Positions 33,472-45,463 are shown, numbered from the stretch's first letter. The stretch: 64,000 nucleotides of DNA from Centrapalus pauciflorus (GCA_020465985.1 JAANYP010000257.1:656706-720705), one strand, 5' to 3'. Numbers and translations: made by a program. The notes: generated by a model from the sequence alone, not told the origin.

Positions 33472-36400
33472 ACAAACTGTATTGCATAGAATCTGGGATG
33501 TGCTCTCATTGAATTTACATTTCAGGTGTGATGTAACTATGTAAATAGCTTCTTAAAAATCTAAGATAGTCAATATTCTAAATAAACAACATATAATATG
33601 TACACTTGTTGGCATGAATTATATTTAGAGAAGGGTTAGTTAATAACCATTTTGACCATCCAACTTTCAGATTTTTTTCGATTTAGCCACTAAACTATAT
33701 TTTGTCCCGATTTAGCCACTAAACTATTTTTTGTATACACATTTAGCCACTGAATGTATTTTACTACTTTGACCACTGAAAATTGTCCGGATTTGGCCAC
33801 TAAACTATCATATTTTGCATCGATTTAACCATTAGTTTTGTTCATTTTCCCCAAAGTAGAACAGTAAACTAAAGTCTAATGACTAAATCGGGAAAAAAAT
33901 AGTCTTGTGGCTAAATGGGACAAATCTGAAAGTTGGATGGTCAAAATGGCACTTAACCCTTTTGGAGAACTAGAGGGGTACCATTGCTGTGCAGATGAAT
34001 GTTAAATTTTATTGTAAATCAAGAATAAAAAGCCATGTAACTCATTAGAAAAGAAAATCTGAAATGTATATTTGAATCTTTTATATTAACCAGGTGATTA
34101 TTCTAAATAAAATATCATGCTGCAATGTGTATTTGGAAAAATTACAGTATAATTGAAGCAGAAATGGGCAATAACTATAACTATTTAAATCGTTATATTT
34201 GTTATTTTTAGCGAAAACCATAAAAAATAATGTAATTTTCATAATTTTTAAATTCATTTACTTTTTATATTGTAAATCCATAGCTTACAACACAAAATAT
34301 AGAAATGTAATTTGTAATAGTTGTTGTTCATGGTAGGAAGTCATGGAGTAAAGGTAGGGGAGAGTAGTGGAAATTATAGAAAGTGAGGTGTTATTTGTGG
34401 AGAGGCTGAGAGCTGTGTATATAGATTGCCACTTCAATGGTTTAGATTGTTCTACAAATAACTGATGGCCAAGATTGAAAAAAAAAACTCTTAAAACTAA
34501 GAGTTTTAGCCCTATGCCAACATGTTTTATAAGATTGAATACATGCTGAGACTAATGCTTAACCTTTACTCTTTCACTCAATATATCCCAATTTACTTGA
34601 CTTATAATTAGCTTTTATTATCACCGTCACATCTTATATGTTTCGTAAGACATGCATTGAACCAGGGACCAAGTGACCAACACTTACCCATTAAATTTCA
34701 TAAGACATGCGTTGGCTCATAACCTTGACTGAGGCACCGTTTAACAACTTAAATTATTAGTAAAAATGGTCAACAACATAGCAGGGTATGGCTAGCCAAA
34801 GTGCAATCATATAGAGTTAAATTTACAATTTAGGATAGCCTGGTTTGTTTGTATTCCTCCAAACAAAAAGAGAAAATCAAACATCAATTAGATTGGTACA
34901 TCCAGTAAGTAAAATCATGGTTTTGATTATGGGAAGGGACACGATGCAACCTACAATTATTTTTATACAACTTTGTTGTATTGAAAAGAAACTTATATGT
35001 ATTCATTCAGTATACATTGCCTAATTAAATGCATGGTTAACATATCATAATATGTTTCAGAAAGAAAATATCATGAAGAGGTGAGAGAAGCTGAAACAAA
35101 AAAGGGTAATCTACCAGTTTTAGGACCGGTTTCCTCATTGATTTGATCCAGATGGACCTGTAAGAAAACAAGTAAGGGATAAGTGATCTCTATATTAGAT
35201 TCCTTACAAATATATTAAACATTTTAAAGTATGAATAAATCAAGAAAGAAGCATGCTTTAAACTTTCAAGGCAAGATATGTTATTAACAGGCCTTCTACA
35301 AAACAAGAGTTAAAATTTAGAAGCATACAAGCAACTTGATAAATGGAACAAGAAACAGTAATTTATTGAGCTACAAGCCTAAAAGTGTTAGATGCGTGTG
35401 AAGTGGTCTTAATATGCACTAGTTCCTGGTTGTGGGATGTTAATGCATTTTGATAGGGATCACATACAATGCCATTATGGCGACAAAAAGTTCTGTTATC
35501 ATGCTGTCCTTTGGGTCCAAACTTATTCCAAACCAATTCACTGAAGTTAGATTGATTGCTTCCGAGTTTAGGTTCTAACAAACACCTCTTCAACAGTTTC
35601 TAAAAATTTCCACCAAGTATAAACTTGGATCCAAATGACTACAGCAAATTCTGTATATAACCACTTCACCAAACATCTTAATGTTCTGCCTCTGCAAAAA
35701 AGGACCATCAGATGGATACAACTCATACAAGTCATCATGTATCAGGGCCTTCCACATTCGCTGAATAAAGAGAGTTTTTAGGTTTGAGTTTTTAATCATC
35801 TGAATGGATTGGAGGTTGGACAATCATTATCTTAGTGGTGTTTTCTTTTAATATTCTGTGTGGTCAGGTATCTCAACTGGTAATCAGGTCCCTAGTCCAT
35901 TTGTCTTTTGTTCAATTGGCAGAATCTTGAGATCAATGTTTGGTGTTGTTTTCAGCATCTTGCTCAATTAATAAACACATTTTGATGCACCAATCTCGGT
36001 TTGATATGTTCAACCTCCTCTTATGGGTTTCAATTCAAGCCCCTATTATGCGGTCTATTCTATTATGATCTATAAATCAGATCTCAGGTTCAAAAGGATC
36101 AAGGCATGATCAAGAAGAGTCAATGACTTTCAAGTTTCAATTGTGTGACACCCCCAAAAGGTTGGAGTTGGATGCATCAATTTATTCTGTGTAATTGCAA
36201 GAATTTGAGAAAGCAGCCTGCCTCCCTCACAAGTCCAAGTCACCATGCATTGTAACTCCAATCAAGGATTTTACAAGATACATACCAAATCACCAATATA
36301 ATTTTTTTTGCAAGAAAAAACTATATTTCATTTTGGATTTGATGGTACTTAGGCCTAATTCTTGGTTTGTATTGTTACTTAAGGTATCCAAGTCTTGTAC

Positions 36401-37444
36401 GATTTTTAGTTCTCCAAGTAAGATATAGGGATACCTTTCTCAAAATCAAGTGGTGTAATCCTCCAGAAATATTATTCAATTATGTTACACTAAACAAAAT
36501 GTAAAACATAAGAGTTTACACTTGAGGATGCAGGATTCACAGTTTATCTTTTCTCTGGATGAAAGAAGAGGAATCCTAGCTCTTTTGATGATTAGTTTAC
36601 TTTTCTTTAGATCAATTCTTAGACAATACAAGCATTTGATCAATAAGAAGTTCCTAACTAGCAAACACACAAACCTTATAAACAGGATTCTAAATACTCA
36701 AATCAAAGAAGAAGCTGAAAACCACATTTTCGGATGCTAATAGTTCAGCTTGACAAATGCACATCACATTATCCAAACAACAACATAAACACATATCACT
36801 TATTTTTGTACTTTATTTGAATCAAAAGCACAAAAAGATGAAGAAAACTACCAAATCAGACCACCCAAGCAAACAATTAAAAAAAAAACAGTTCGTAACT
36901 AGCAAACACACAAACCTAATCAGCGATACCCCCAAACATCTGAAATCAAAAAATATGCCAAAAACCACATTATCAGATACTACTGACTCAGATCGCAGGA
37001 TGCACATATCACGACATCCACAAATCGACATCAAAACATATCATTCTATTTTCTAAATTATATAAATAAAAAGATCAGGAAGATGAAAAAAACTACCAAC
37101 TTAAGACGATCAAATAATCAATTCCAAATTAGCAGACAGGATCCGAACATCTCAGATCAACCACGTTTTAAGGTACCAACTATTCAGCTTGCCGGATTCA
37201 CATAATCCAAACAACGACAAAAACACATATCACAACGTGTTGGAAATTGGAAGTACGATGAGATGAAGAAAAATACCAAATTTGGCTCGGAAAAGTAGTA
37301 AAAATACGAGATTCCACCAGAAATGGCAGCGATTGCTCCCACTGGAAATTGGAAATGCGAAGAAGCTGATTGCGATTGGCCTTTGAATGCGTGTGACAAT
37401 GCGATCGGCGTAGCTCTGCCAAGTCTCCTGAAGAACGTCGACAT
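29124..37444 (-). CDS. CBR2: NADH-cytochrome b5 reductase-like, mitochondrial (13 exons)
   Basis: Exons: 37444-37277, 35157-35115, 33040-32965, 32144-32085, 31938-31888, 31116-31062, 30989-30919, 30836-30785, 30224-30147, 29827-29738, 29642-29529, 29338-29270, 29180-29124. They join in phase to 984 nt, 327 residues plus stop, close to the remembered length of Arabidopsis At5g20080. Exon 1 encodes an Arg-rich presequence-like start (MSTFFRRLGR) and a hydrophobic segment (about 36-52), consistent with mitochondrial targeting and membrane anchoring. RPYTPIS (132-138) is the FAD-binding motif; GKMS (156-159) contacts the FAD phosphates. IAGGSGITPM (193-202) and CGPPGM (288-293) form the NADH site. 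The C terminus is GYTEGMVYKF. The enzyme moves electrons from NADH via FAD to cytochrome b5. All introns are GT-AG except intron 4, which is GC-AG. Introns 1 and 2 exceed 2 kb and hold repeats. A copia element lies 51 bp before the start codon. Confidence 0.93.
31264..31532. mobile_element. Stowaway (Tc1/mariner) MITE in CBR2 intron 5
   Basis: Termini CTCCCTCTGTCCCAAC and, on the other strand, CTCCCTCTGTCCCAAT. Flanked by TA on both sides (31262-31263 and 31533-31534). 269 bp, non-coding. Confidence 0.93.
31939..32084 (-). other. GC-AG intron (CBR2 intron 4)
   Basis: Exon 4 ends ACAAG and the intron starts GCAAGT, the consensus of GC donors. The intron ends TTGTAG before GGCTCCG. Only this donor keeps the frame and the conserved ITRAPLGEDAEG sequence. 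No GT alternative nearby gives the same join. Confidence 0.85.
33166..33377. mobile_element. hAT-like MITE in CBR2 intron 2
   Basis: Left TAGGGTGACAATTTCAACCC. Right end, other strand, TGGCAATTCTCACCCATTC. The interior TTCTAGAAATTGATTGTATT and termini resemble the element at 51072-51277. Right end appears shortened and no clean 8-bp duplication is visible. Confidence 0.6.
33425..33470. repeat. (AG)n microsatellite in CBR2 intron 2
   Basis: 23 uninterrupted AG dinucleotides; on the transcribed sense strand of CBR2 this is a (CT)n tract. Confidence 0.97.
33633..33959. mobile_element. MULE-like MITE in CBR2 intron 2
   Basis: Left GGGTTAGTTAATAACCATTT and the other strand of the right end, GGGTTAAGTGCCATTTTGAC, head inverted repeats of about 45 bp. 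The motif GATTTAGCCACTAAACTA is repeated inside. Flanks ATTTAGAGAA and TTTTGGAGAA are similar and may be a decayed target duplication. Confidence 0.7.
36645..37280. repeat. degenerate tandem repeat in CBR2 intron 1 reaching the exon 1 donor
   Basis: Three related blocks. Shared motifs are CTAACTAGCAAACACACAAACC-like at about 36655 and 36897, GAAAACCACATTTTCGGAT and AAAACCACATTATCAGAT, ACACATATCAC at 36790 and 37230, and GATGAAGAAAACTACCAAAT at 36837, 37083 and 37262 (variants). The last of these spans the real 5' splice site of intron 1. Spacing is about 180-245 bp. Confidence 0.7.
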
Positions 37445-37884
37445 CTTGATTCTTGAGCAGCGGAGAGAGACGGAAGTGAGGGTTTTGGAGCTTTCTGTTG
37501 AGATGCAGGGTTCGTTGACGAGAAAGGGACAGCCGGCCCTAATCTCTTCTTAGCCCATAGATTAATTAAGGAAACGTTACCTTATATTAGTCTATATTAG
37601 TCTATATAATCTCACTGTACTTGTAATCATTCTCTATCACCTCATAATAAGAAAATCCTAGTTGCCCCGTAGACGTAGGTCAGAGCATCGATCGAACCAT
37701 GTAATATCATTGTGTTCTCGCTTTCTATTTACGCTGTGTGTGTTGTATGTGTGACGAGCAATTTCCTAACAACTGGTATCAGAGCTCAGGTCTGTCAGAC
37801 CACCAGCCCAAGCCACCACCGCCGTCGCCTGAAAGCCGCCGTCGACCGCCGTCGTCGACCGCCGCAGATCGCCGCCGCCGCCGC

Positions 37885-38110
37885 CTCCGAAACCCTAGCA
37901 GAAACCCTAGCCACCGCAGCCCAGAAACCCTAGACCAGAGACCCTTTTCGCGCAAAACCCTTCTGGTTTTCGAAACCCTAGCCGCTGCCGCCGTTAGCGC
38001 CGCCGCCGCCGGTTGTCTGAACCCTAGCGGCAGAAGTCTTCTTTTTGAACAGAAACCTTAAGTTTAGGGTTGTTCGCTGCTGTTGCGTCAAAACCCTAGC
38101 AATTAGGGTT
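37885..38110 (+). promoter_or_regulatory. cluster of telo-box-like AAACCCTA motifs in the copia leader
   Basis: At least five exact AAACCCTA copies (near 37890, 37902, 37925, 37973 and 38091), one AACCCTA, and two inverted TAGGGTT copies lie in about 220 bp between the primer-binding site and gag. The stretch also has (GCC)n-like runs. Telo-boxes are known binding sites for plant TRB and PUR-alpha proteins; a role here is inferred. Confidence 0.5.
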
Positions 38111-38394
38111 GGTTCTTGTGGTTTTAAAAGTTGGTTCTTGTTGGTTTTTTTGGAGTTGATTCTTGCTGGTTTAGAGTTGTTTCTTTGGGAAGTTTTTTCG
38201 ATCAGATTCGTCCAGGTTCGTTCGACAAAATCAGGTGCACTCGTTCTTCAAACTTTGTTTTTTCTATTTATTTAAGATTGATTGCAAACGGTAGTGTTCA
38301 ATAGAACGGTCGTCAAGTTCAGGCAGCGAGCCATTGCTGTGTTTGAACACTACTTTTCAATCTTGTTTCGATTAATTAAATAGATTTGTTTGAA

Positions 38395-41300
38395 ATGATG
38401 GCTGAGGATGGAAAAGTTAAGATCGATAAATTTGAGGGGCATGATTTTGGTTTCTGTAGCAAATCGAGGATTACCTTTACCAGAAGAAGTTGCATGAACC
38501 ATTGAGTGGTATTAAACTGGAGGCTATGGCACAAGCTGACTGGGATTTGTTGGATCGTCAAGCCCTTGGTGTCATCAGGCTATCATTGGCAAGGAATGTT
38601 GCGTACAACATTGTCAATGAAAAGACGACTTTTGGGCTGATCAAAGCACTGTCGAACATGTATGAGAAACCGTCCGCTGCTAACAAGGTGTTCTTGATCA
38701 GACAGTTGGTAAACACGAAGATGAAGGAAGGAATGTCAGTAACTAATCGTGTGGACGAATTTAATCTGACACTCTCAAGGCTTGTGTCAGTTGACATTAA
38801 TTCGATGATGAGATTCAGGCGTTGCTGTTATTGTCTTCTCTACCAGAGAGTTGGTCCGGAACGGTCACAGCTGTTAGTAGTTCTTCGGGAAATACTAAGC
38901 TTAATTCGAAGGCATTCGAGATTTAATCTTGGGTGAAGATATTTGTAGAAGAAATAATGGGGAAGGATCGAGCAGAGGTTCGAGCAGCTTGCTGAGTACA
39001 GAAAAAATGGGCAGAAAACAACACAGGGGGGGGTAACAACAGAGGTCGATCAAAGTCCAAAAGAAGAAGTCAGTCCAGACCTAGAAAAGACATCACTTGT
39101 TGGAACTGTAAAGAGGTGGGTCACTTTAAGAGTCAGTGTAATAAACCGGTAACAGACAAAGGCAAAAAGGACGTAAATGTTGCAGCCGAGCTTGATGATG
39201 CACTGATTTGTTGCATGGAGTGACCGATTGAATCTTGGGTTATGGATTCGGGTGTTTCGTTTCACGCTAGCCATTGCAAGGAAGTAATGCAGAATTTCCG
39301 GCACTGCGATGGCAAGGTAAGGTTAGCTGATAATAAGACACCTGACATCACAGGTGTTGGGGACGTGACTCTGATGACTCCTTTGGGAACGAACTGGACT
39401 TTAAAGAATGTTAAGTACATTCCGGGTTTAAAGAGGATGTTGATATCTGTGGGACAACTAGATGATGAAGGTCATCATGTGAGTTTTGGTGACCACCAGT
39501 GGAAAGTAACAAAAGGGAACCTTGTTGTCGCTCGTGGAAAGAAACAATGAACGCTTTACATGGCTGAGATATCTAACGGTGAAGCAAATGCAGCAGTTGA
39601 AGATTCAGAGGCGTCTACTCTATGACACCAAAGACTTGGGCATATGAGTGAGAAGGGAATGAAGATGTTAGCTTCAAAAAGTAAAATTCCGAATCTGAAA
39701 GGTGTTATTACTGACTTTTGTGAACCATGTGTCCTAGGTAAGCAAAAGAAAGTTTCTTTTGCAAAGATGGTCAACCACCCAAGGCCAGAAAGTTGGAGCT
39801 GATTCAGTTTCTTCAGCAGAAGGCTCTCGGTATTATGTTACTTTCATTGATGATTCCACCAGAAAGGTGTGGGTTTATTTTCTCAAATGCAAATATGAGG
39901 TTTTCAACACCTTTAAGAAGTGGAAGGCCGCAGTTGAAAATGAAACGAATCTGAAGGTTAAATGTTTGAAGTCAGATAATGGGGGTGAATACAGTAGCAA
40001 AGAGTTTATCGAGTATTGTGCCGAGCATGGAATCAGGATGTTGAAAACGGTTCCTGAAACACCTCAGCAGAACGGGGTTGCGGAAAGAATGAACTGAACT
40101 CTAAATGAAAGGGCAAAGAGCATGAGATTACATGCAGGTTTACCGAAAATGTTCTGGGCTGATTCAGTTAACACCGCAACTTATCTCATTAATCGTGGAC
40201 CGTCAATTCCCCTTGGTTTCAAGATTCCTGAAGAAGAATGGTAAGGTCGAGAGGTATCTCTTAAACACTTGAAAGTTTTCAATTGTGTTTCTTATGTCAA
40301 GATTAAGGATGCACATAAAGACAAGCTTGAGGCAAAAGCAAGGAAGTGTACCTTTATTGGTTACGGTTTGGATGACATGGGCTATCGCTTCTGGGATAAT
40401 CATAGTAAAAGGGTTATCATAAGCAGAGACGTAACATTCAATGAAAAGGCTCTCTACAAAGATGAACTTGCAGCTGCTTCAAACGAGGATAAGAAACCAG
40501 ATGAAGCTGTGTATGATGAATTTTCTGAAGAGGACATTGTCCAGACCTGCTTCAAACATTCTGAATCAGAAGTGATCTCTCAAGGCAGTGGGAGCTCAGA
40601 TGAACCTGGAGGATCTGAAAACAATGAGAATATTGAGAATAGTGGGAGCACAGAAAGTGAAGCTACTGACACTGAAAACTGGGTAAGAAGATCTACCAGA
40701 GTTACAAAGCGACCACAGAGATTTTCTCCTTCAGTGAACTATCTGTTATTGACCGACAACGGTGAGCCTCAATGTTATTCAGAAGCTACAAATCTGAATG
40801 ACTCTACTCAGTGGAAGAAAGCTATGGATGAAGAGATGAGGTCTCTTGAAAAGAACAAGACTTGGTCTTTGGTTAAACTACCGGCAGGTAAGAAAGCGTT
40901 GGAAAACAAATGGGTTTCAGGGTCAAAGATGAAGTAGATGGTAGCAAGAGGTACAAGGCTAGATTGGTGGTTAAGGGATTCCAACAAAAATAGGGAGTCG
41001 ATTACAACGAGATCTTTTCACCGGTTGTGAAGATGACCACAATCAGAATAGTCCTTAGTATTGTAGCTGCAGAAGATCTATACTTGGAGCAACTTGATGT
41101 TAAGACTGCTTTCCTGCACGGAAGCCTGAATGAAGACATCTACATGGCACAACCAGAAGGTTTTCTGATGACAGGAAAAGAGAATTTGGTTTGCAAACTG
41201 CAGAAGAGTCTTTATGGCCTGAAGCAAGCTCCAAGGCAATGGTACTTGAAGTTTGATGAATTCATGCAGAATAATGGGTACAAAAGATGTGATACGGATC

Positions 41301-42313
41301 ATTGCTGCTATCTGAAGAAGTTTAAGTCTTCATATATCATTCTTCTGTTATATGTTGACGATATGTTGGTAGCCAGGTTTGACATGGAAGAAATCAAAAG
41401 ACTGAAGAAGCAATTATCTAAAGAATTCGAAATGAAGGATTTAGGAGCTGCAAGACAAATTCTGGGAATGAACATAATTCGAGACAGAGCTGCTGGTACT
41501 TTGAAGCTCTCGCAGGAGAAGTATGTTGGGAAAATCCTAGAAAAATTCAGTATGTCAGATGCAAAGCCCAGAAACACGCCTCTAGCTAGTCACATGAAAC
41601 TCTCAAAGAAGCAATCTCCAAAGACTGACAAAGACAAAGCAGAAATGGCCAAGGTTCCTTATGCCTCAGCAGTTGGTAGTCTGATGTATGCAATGGTTTG
41701 CACGAGACCTGATATTGCTCACGCAATGGGAGTGGTCAGCAGGTTTATGTTGAATCCGGGGAAGGAGCACTGGGAAGGGGTTAAGTGGCTGCTACGCTAT
41801 TTGAAAGGCACCTCTAAGTTTGCTTTATGTTTCAGCAGAAAGAAAGTAATCTTAGAAGGTTATTCTGATGCAGATTTGGGAGGTTGTGTGGATACCGGGA
41901 AAAGCACCACGGGTTATGTGTTTACTATTGGGGGTACAGCTATCAGTTGGATGTCCAGATTGCAAAAGACTGTTGCTCTTTCAATCACTGAAGCAGGATA
42001 TATGGCCATAGCAGAAGCTGGCAAGGAGCTTATTTGGTTAAGGAACTTTCTCTCGGAATTGGGTATTAATCAAAAGGACTATGTCCTCAATTGCGATAAC
42101 CAGGGTGCGGTTCATCTAGCAGAGAATCCAGTTTTTCACAGCAGAACGAAACACATTCAGATGAAGTATCACTTCATTAGAGATTTGGTAAGTGAAGGGA
42201 CGCTTTCAGTGATGAAGATCCTTGGTACGAAGAATCCAGCAGATATGTTTACGAAATCTGTAACGCTGGATAAGCTGAAGTTCTGTGCAACTTTAGCTGG
42301 CCTTCAGGAATAG
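38395..42313 (+). pseudogene. copia gag-pol polyprotein, with stops and frameshifts
   Basis: Gag starts MMAEDGKVKIDKFEGHDFGF at 38395 and shifts frame soon after, at about 38455. The zinc knuckle CWNCKEVGHFKSQC lies near 39100, followed by the protease motif WVMDSGVSFHAS (about 39237). The GAG-pre-integrase zinc segment has HQRLGHMSEKG and CEPCVLGK. The integrase core has lost the stretch with its first Asp at about 39785-39810 but keeps KSDNGGEY and PQQNGVAERMN, the latter followed by TGA. Reverse transcriptase includes AFLHGSLNEDIYM and YVDDML. RNase H has GYSDADLGG and CDNQGAVHLAENP. The last 428 codons (41027-42313), covering most of RT and all of RNase H, are open. In-frame stops near 39541, 39622, 40096 and 40994, plus several frame changes, abolish function. 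Confidence 0.93.
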
Positions 42314-42692
42314 TGATGAGAAGGCAGGTGGCAACTAGGGGGGTTTAAAGTTCGGTGAATTTTTCACAAGAAGTACAGTGGAGCGCAAATGTTCGAGTTT
42401 CGAAGCCTCCAAGTGGGAGATTGTTGAGATGTAGGCTTCGTTAATGAGAAAGAGGCAGCCGACCCTAATCTCTTCTTAGCCCATAGGTTAATTAAGGAAA
42501 CATTACCTTGTATTAGTCTATATAATCTCATTGTACTTGTAATCATTCTCTATCACCTCATAATAAGAAAACCCTAGTTGCCCCCGTGGACGTAGGTCAG
42601 AGCATCGACCGAACCACGTAATATCGTTGTGTTCTCGCTTTCTATTTACGTTGTGTGTGTTGTGTGTGTGACGAGCAATTTCCTAAACTTTC

Positions 42693-43541
42693 GGGTATAT
42701 TGGTTTAAAAAACCCCCTCCGACTTTCAGGGGAATCGGAAGAATTTAGAAATCGTCTGCGATGCAGTCCATGGTAACTTTCGTAGACCTCATGCCACCAA
42801 GGCACCAACCATTTCGCTGGATAACCAACCGAAAACGATGAATAGTTTTATGTGGGCTGGCGGCCTATTTTTATTTTTGGCATGGGCTAACTGAAAACTA
42901 TGAATTTTGGTTTTTTTTTTCTTTTTTAAAATCTTTAACGAGGGTAATTACGTAATTAATGTGCTGCGGGAATACGTAATTAATGTGTAATTGTTATTTT
43001 TTATCAACACAATGGTATTAATACATTTATGTTGATGATTTATGAAGACCTTATTTTGTAAGGGTATCTAAATTATATATCTTGATTAATTAAATTATAA
43101 TCATAATTGAAGAGTTTCTTCAAATTAAAATTACAATAAACTATAATTTGCAATTTTTTTAAAAGCTAGTGTAAATAAAAATCAAAATAAACTAAAAGTA
43201 AGTGTTAGATTTATTTTTCATATTATATTAATGCTATAAATACTAATGAGTAAATAAATATGTCATGTGTGTATTCTTTTTTGAATTTGACACGTGTCAT
43301 TCTCTTTTTTTGAGACATCATTTATTAAAATTTAAATCAACTCAAATCCGAAACACGAATACAGGTTGACTTGTAACATAAATTTTTTTAAAAAAAGTTT
43401 TATCTTAAAAAATCGACTCGGTTCAACATTCATTTTTTTTTGGTAATAATCTTGGCCTGTGTAAATCCGAAAAATGCACCATAGAGCATATCTTATACAT
43501 ACGAGTTGACACACAAACATTGAGGTCTACGACACAACAAG
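42693..43541. other. spacer between two LTR retrotransposons; former 5' flank of CBR2
   Basis: Starts right after the copia target duplication, so its left part is the sequence that once adjoined the CBR2 5' region. On the minus strand CCAATATACCC (about 42695) is promoter-like but unproven. TTTGACACGTGTCATTC at about 43287 is a G-box palindrome; it may be a Helitron relic. Confidence 0.5.
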
Positions 43542-43546
43542 ATTTG

Positions 43547-45463
43547 TGTAACACCCTCCCTTAACCCGGAAATGCCACGTCAATTCAATACACAGGTGGC
43601 ATATCGCAATAACTCTATTATGCACACGTCACAGGATAAACTAAAATCACTGATAATTTAAAACTTTTATACAAACACTAACATCATATAATCCGCTAAT
43701 TACATAAGCCCAAAAGCAGCTAACATAATTAACACTGATTAGATCATTACACGAAACTAACACAAGGCTTCCCAGATAGTTCCCGACCCGAGCTCATCAA
43801 GCACGGCTGCTAATCCTGTCACTGATATCCTGAACATGGAAGACTCGAATACGTAAGCTCGAAAGCTCGTGAGTACTCGAGGGTTAGACTCTGCACAGAA
43901 TACACGTAACACACATACACATAGCACATTCACGCAAAGCAATCTCTAGCTCGATCCCTGGCAATCATCATCACAATACAGGTATGAAAACATACATGAG
44001 ATCCACAGCCCTGCACACAGAATCACTGAGGGGGACCCTTCCCCAGCTAACGACCGTGTACACCGGTGGTTAGCCACAACCCTGTAGCACGGGCGCGAAC
44101 CGGCTACAGGCCCTGCCGTGTATACACGCCCCAAGGACTGTTAGGGACAGTCAACCCGCGCGATCACACATCGCGAATCACCGTCCGTATGGAACTCATC
44201 ACGGACCCCCGGACTGGATCTCATCTCATGCACATATATCACATATGTAAGAACAGAATCATACCTGACGTTCACGTCCCTGTCTTGTACACAATATATC
44301 ACAGTATACACAGATGACACAATACGACCCAGAAAATGGAGCGCTCGTTTGGAAAAGACTCGGGTACTCACCTGATCAATCGGTCCCACACACTGAACTT
44401 ATAACCTCCGACTCGGCTCGCCTCGCTGACTTGTCCCTGAAATTATACAAATCCCAAAACATTAATTCTTATCTCAACGGGCACACATAACGGAATCACA
44501 ATAAAGCCACAAAGGGCTCAGACCCAAAAGCCATCCCAACCGAATCCCAAAATCCGGCCAAAACCCAATTTACAAGCATTCCTAATGAAATCCCAAGAAC
44601 TCAATCAAAACCCGACCCAAACAATATCGACAATATTCCGGAAACCCAACGAATTATGACTCAATATTTCGAACGGAACCCGACCCCCAAAACCGGTCCC
44701 AAAACTCAGCCAAACACCCGCACAGACCCGACCCAGCACCCCGATCGCGCCCACGCCCCGCTGCCCATCTCGCCCGCCCCCCTGCCCCTCGCATCGCGGC
44801 CACGCTCCCCTGAGCGCGACCGCGCTCCCGGTGCCGTCTTCCTCCTCCCTGTTCGCTGCTCTGCTTCGGCCAGGGGCTAATTTATCCCCCCCAAAACTCG
44901 ATTTCCAGCTTCATAATATCTCAAAATCAACATATAATTTCACTATACTAATTAAACAACCAAATCCACAAACCCTTAACATATATCATGAAATAAACCA
45001 TAAGATTTCAAGCTTTCTCACCTTCCTTGAGTTCAAGAACACACCAAATGAAGATGATGAAGTTTACTTCGAATTTTAGCAACAAAATTCTGGATTTGGA
45101 GTGGCTTTTTGCTGCTATCACATACACACACATACACGATACACTTCACACACACACCACACCTTTTGCCAAAAGAAGGAGGGAGGAAAAGAGACGTACA
45201 TATAATTTCCTATTTTCGGCGGGTTCCGACCCCATAACCCGAACCCGATACCCCATTTTACAATTAAAATCCACTTAACCCATTTAAATCCATGAACCCA
45301 ATTTTATAATTTATCCACTAAAATTATAACCCGGATACACGTAACTCATAACCCAACACGTATATATCCACTAATCGGGATCTCATTGGACCCACGCAAT
45401 AATAATATATTAATTATCCACTAAAATAAATCCACGCAATAATTCTAAAAACGGGATGTTACA
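43547..45463 (-). repeat. 3' LTR of the TR-GAG element (left on the plus strand)
   Basis: Unusually long LTR, near-identical to the right copy. Relative to it, this copy carries an extra CGAAAGCT (about 43859) and one extra C in a C-run (about 44780). Short frames inside occur in both copies and look non-coding. Confidence 0.95.

Larger units (their letters stand above)
37496..42687 (+). mobile_element. Ty1-copia LTR retrotransposon, old and degraded
   Basis: 5' LTR 37496-37771 and 3' LTR 42422-42687 both start TGTTGAGATG. The 5-bp target duplication CTTTC lies at 37491-37495 and 42688-42692. The primer-binding site TGGTATCAGAGC (37774-37785) matches initiator tRNA-Met, and a purine tract AAGTGGGAGAT precedes the 3' LTR. 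LTRs differ at about 18 of some 265 aligned sites plus small indels, including a 10-bp duplication of TATTAGTCTA in the 5' copy. Gag, protease, integrase, reverse transcriptase and RNase H appear in copia order. It inserted 51 bp upstream of the CBR2 start codon, in the opposite orientation. Confidence 0.95.

Noticed and set aside
35363..35823. Coding fragments in CBR2 intron 1
   Set aside because: Two short minus-strand frames exist but match no family I know and have no supporting splice context.
41027..42313. A functional reverse transcriptase gene
   Set aside because: The 428-codon frame is open and has the YVDDM and RNase H motifs, but it is the tail of a polyprotein with upstream stops, frameshifts and a damaged integrase.
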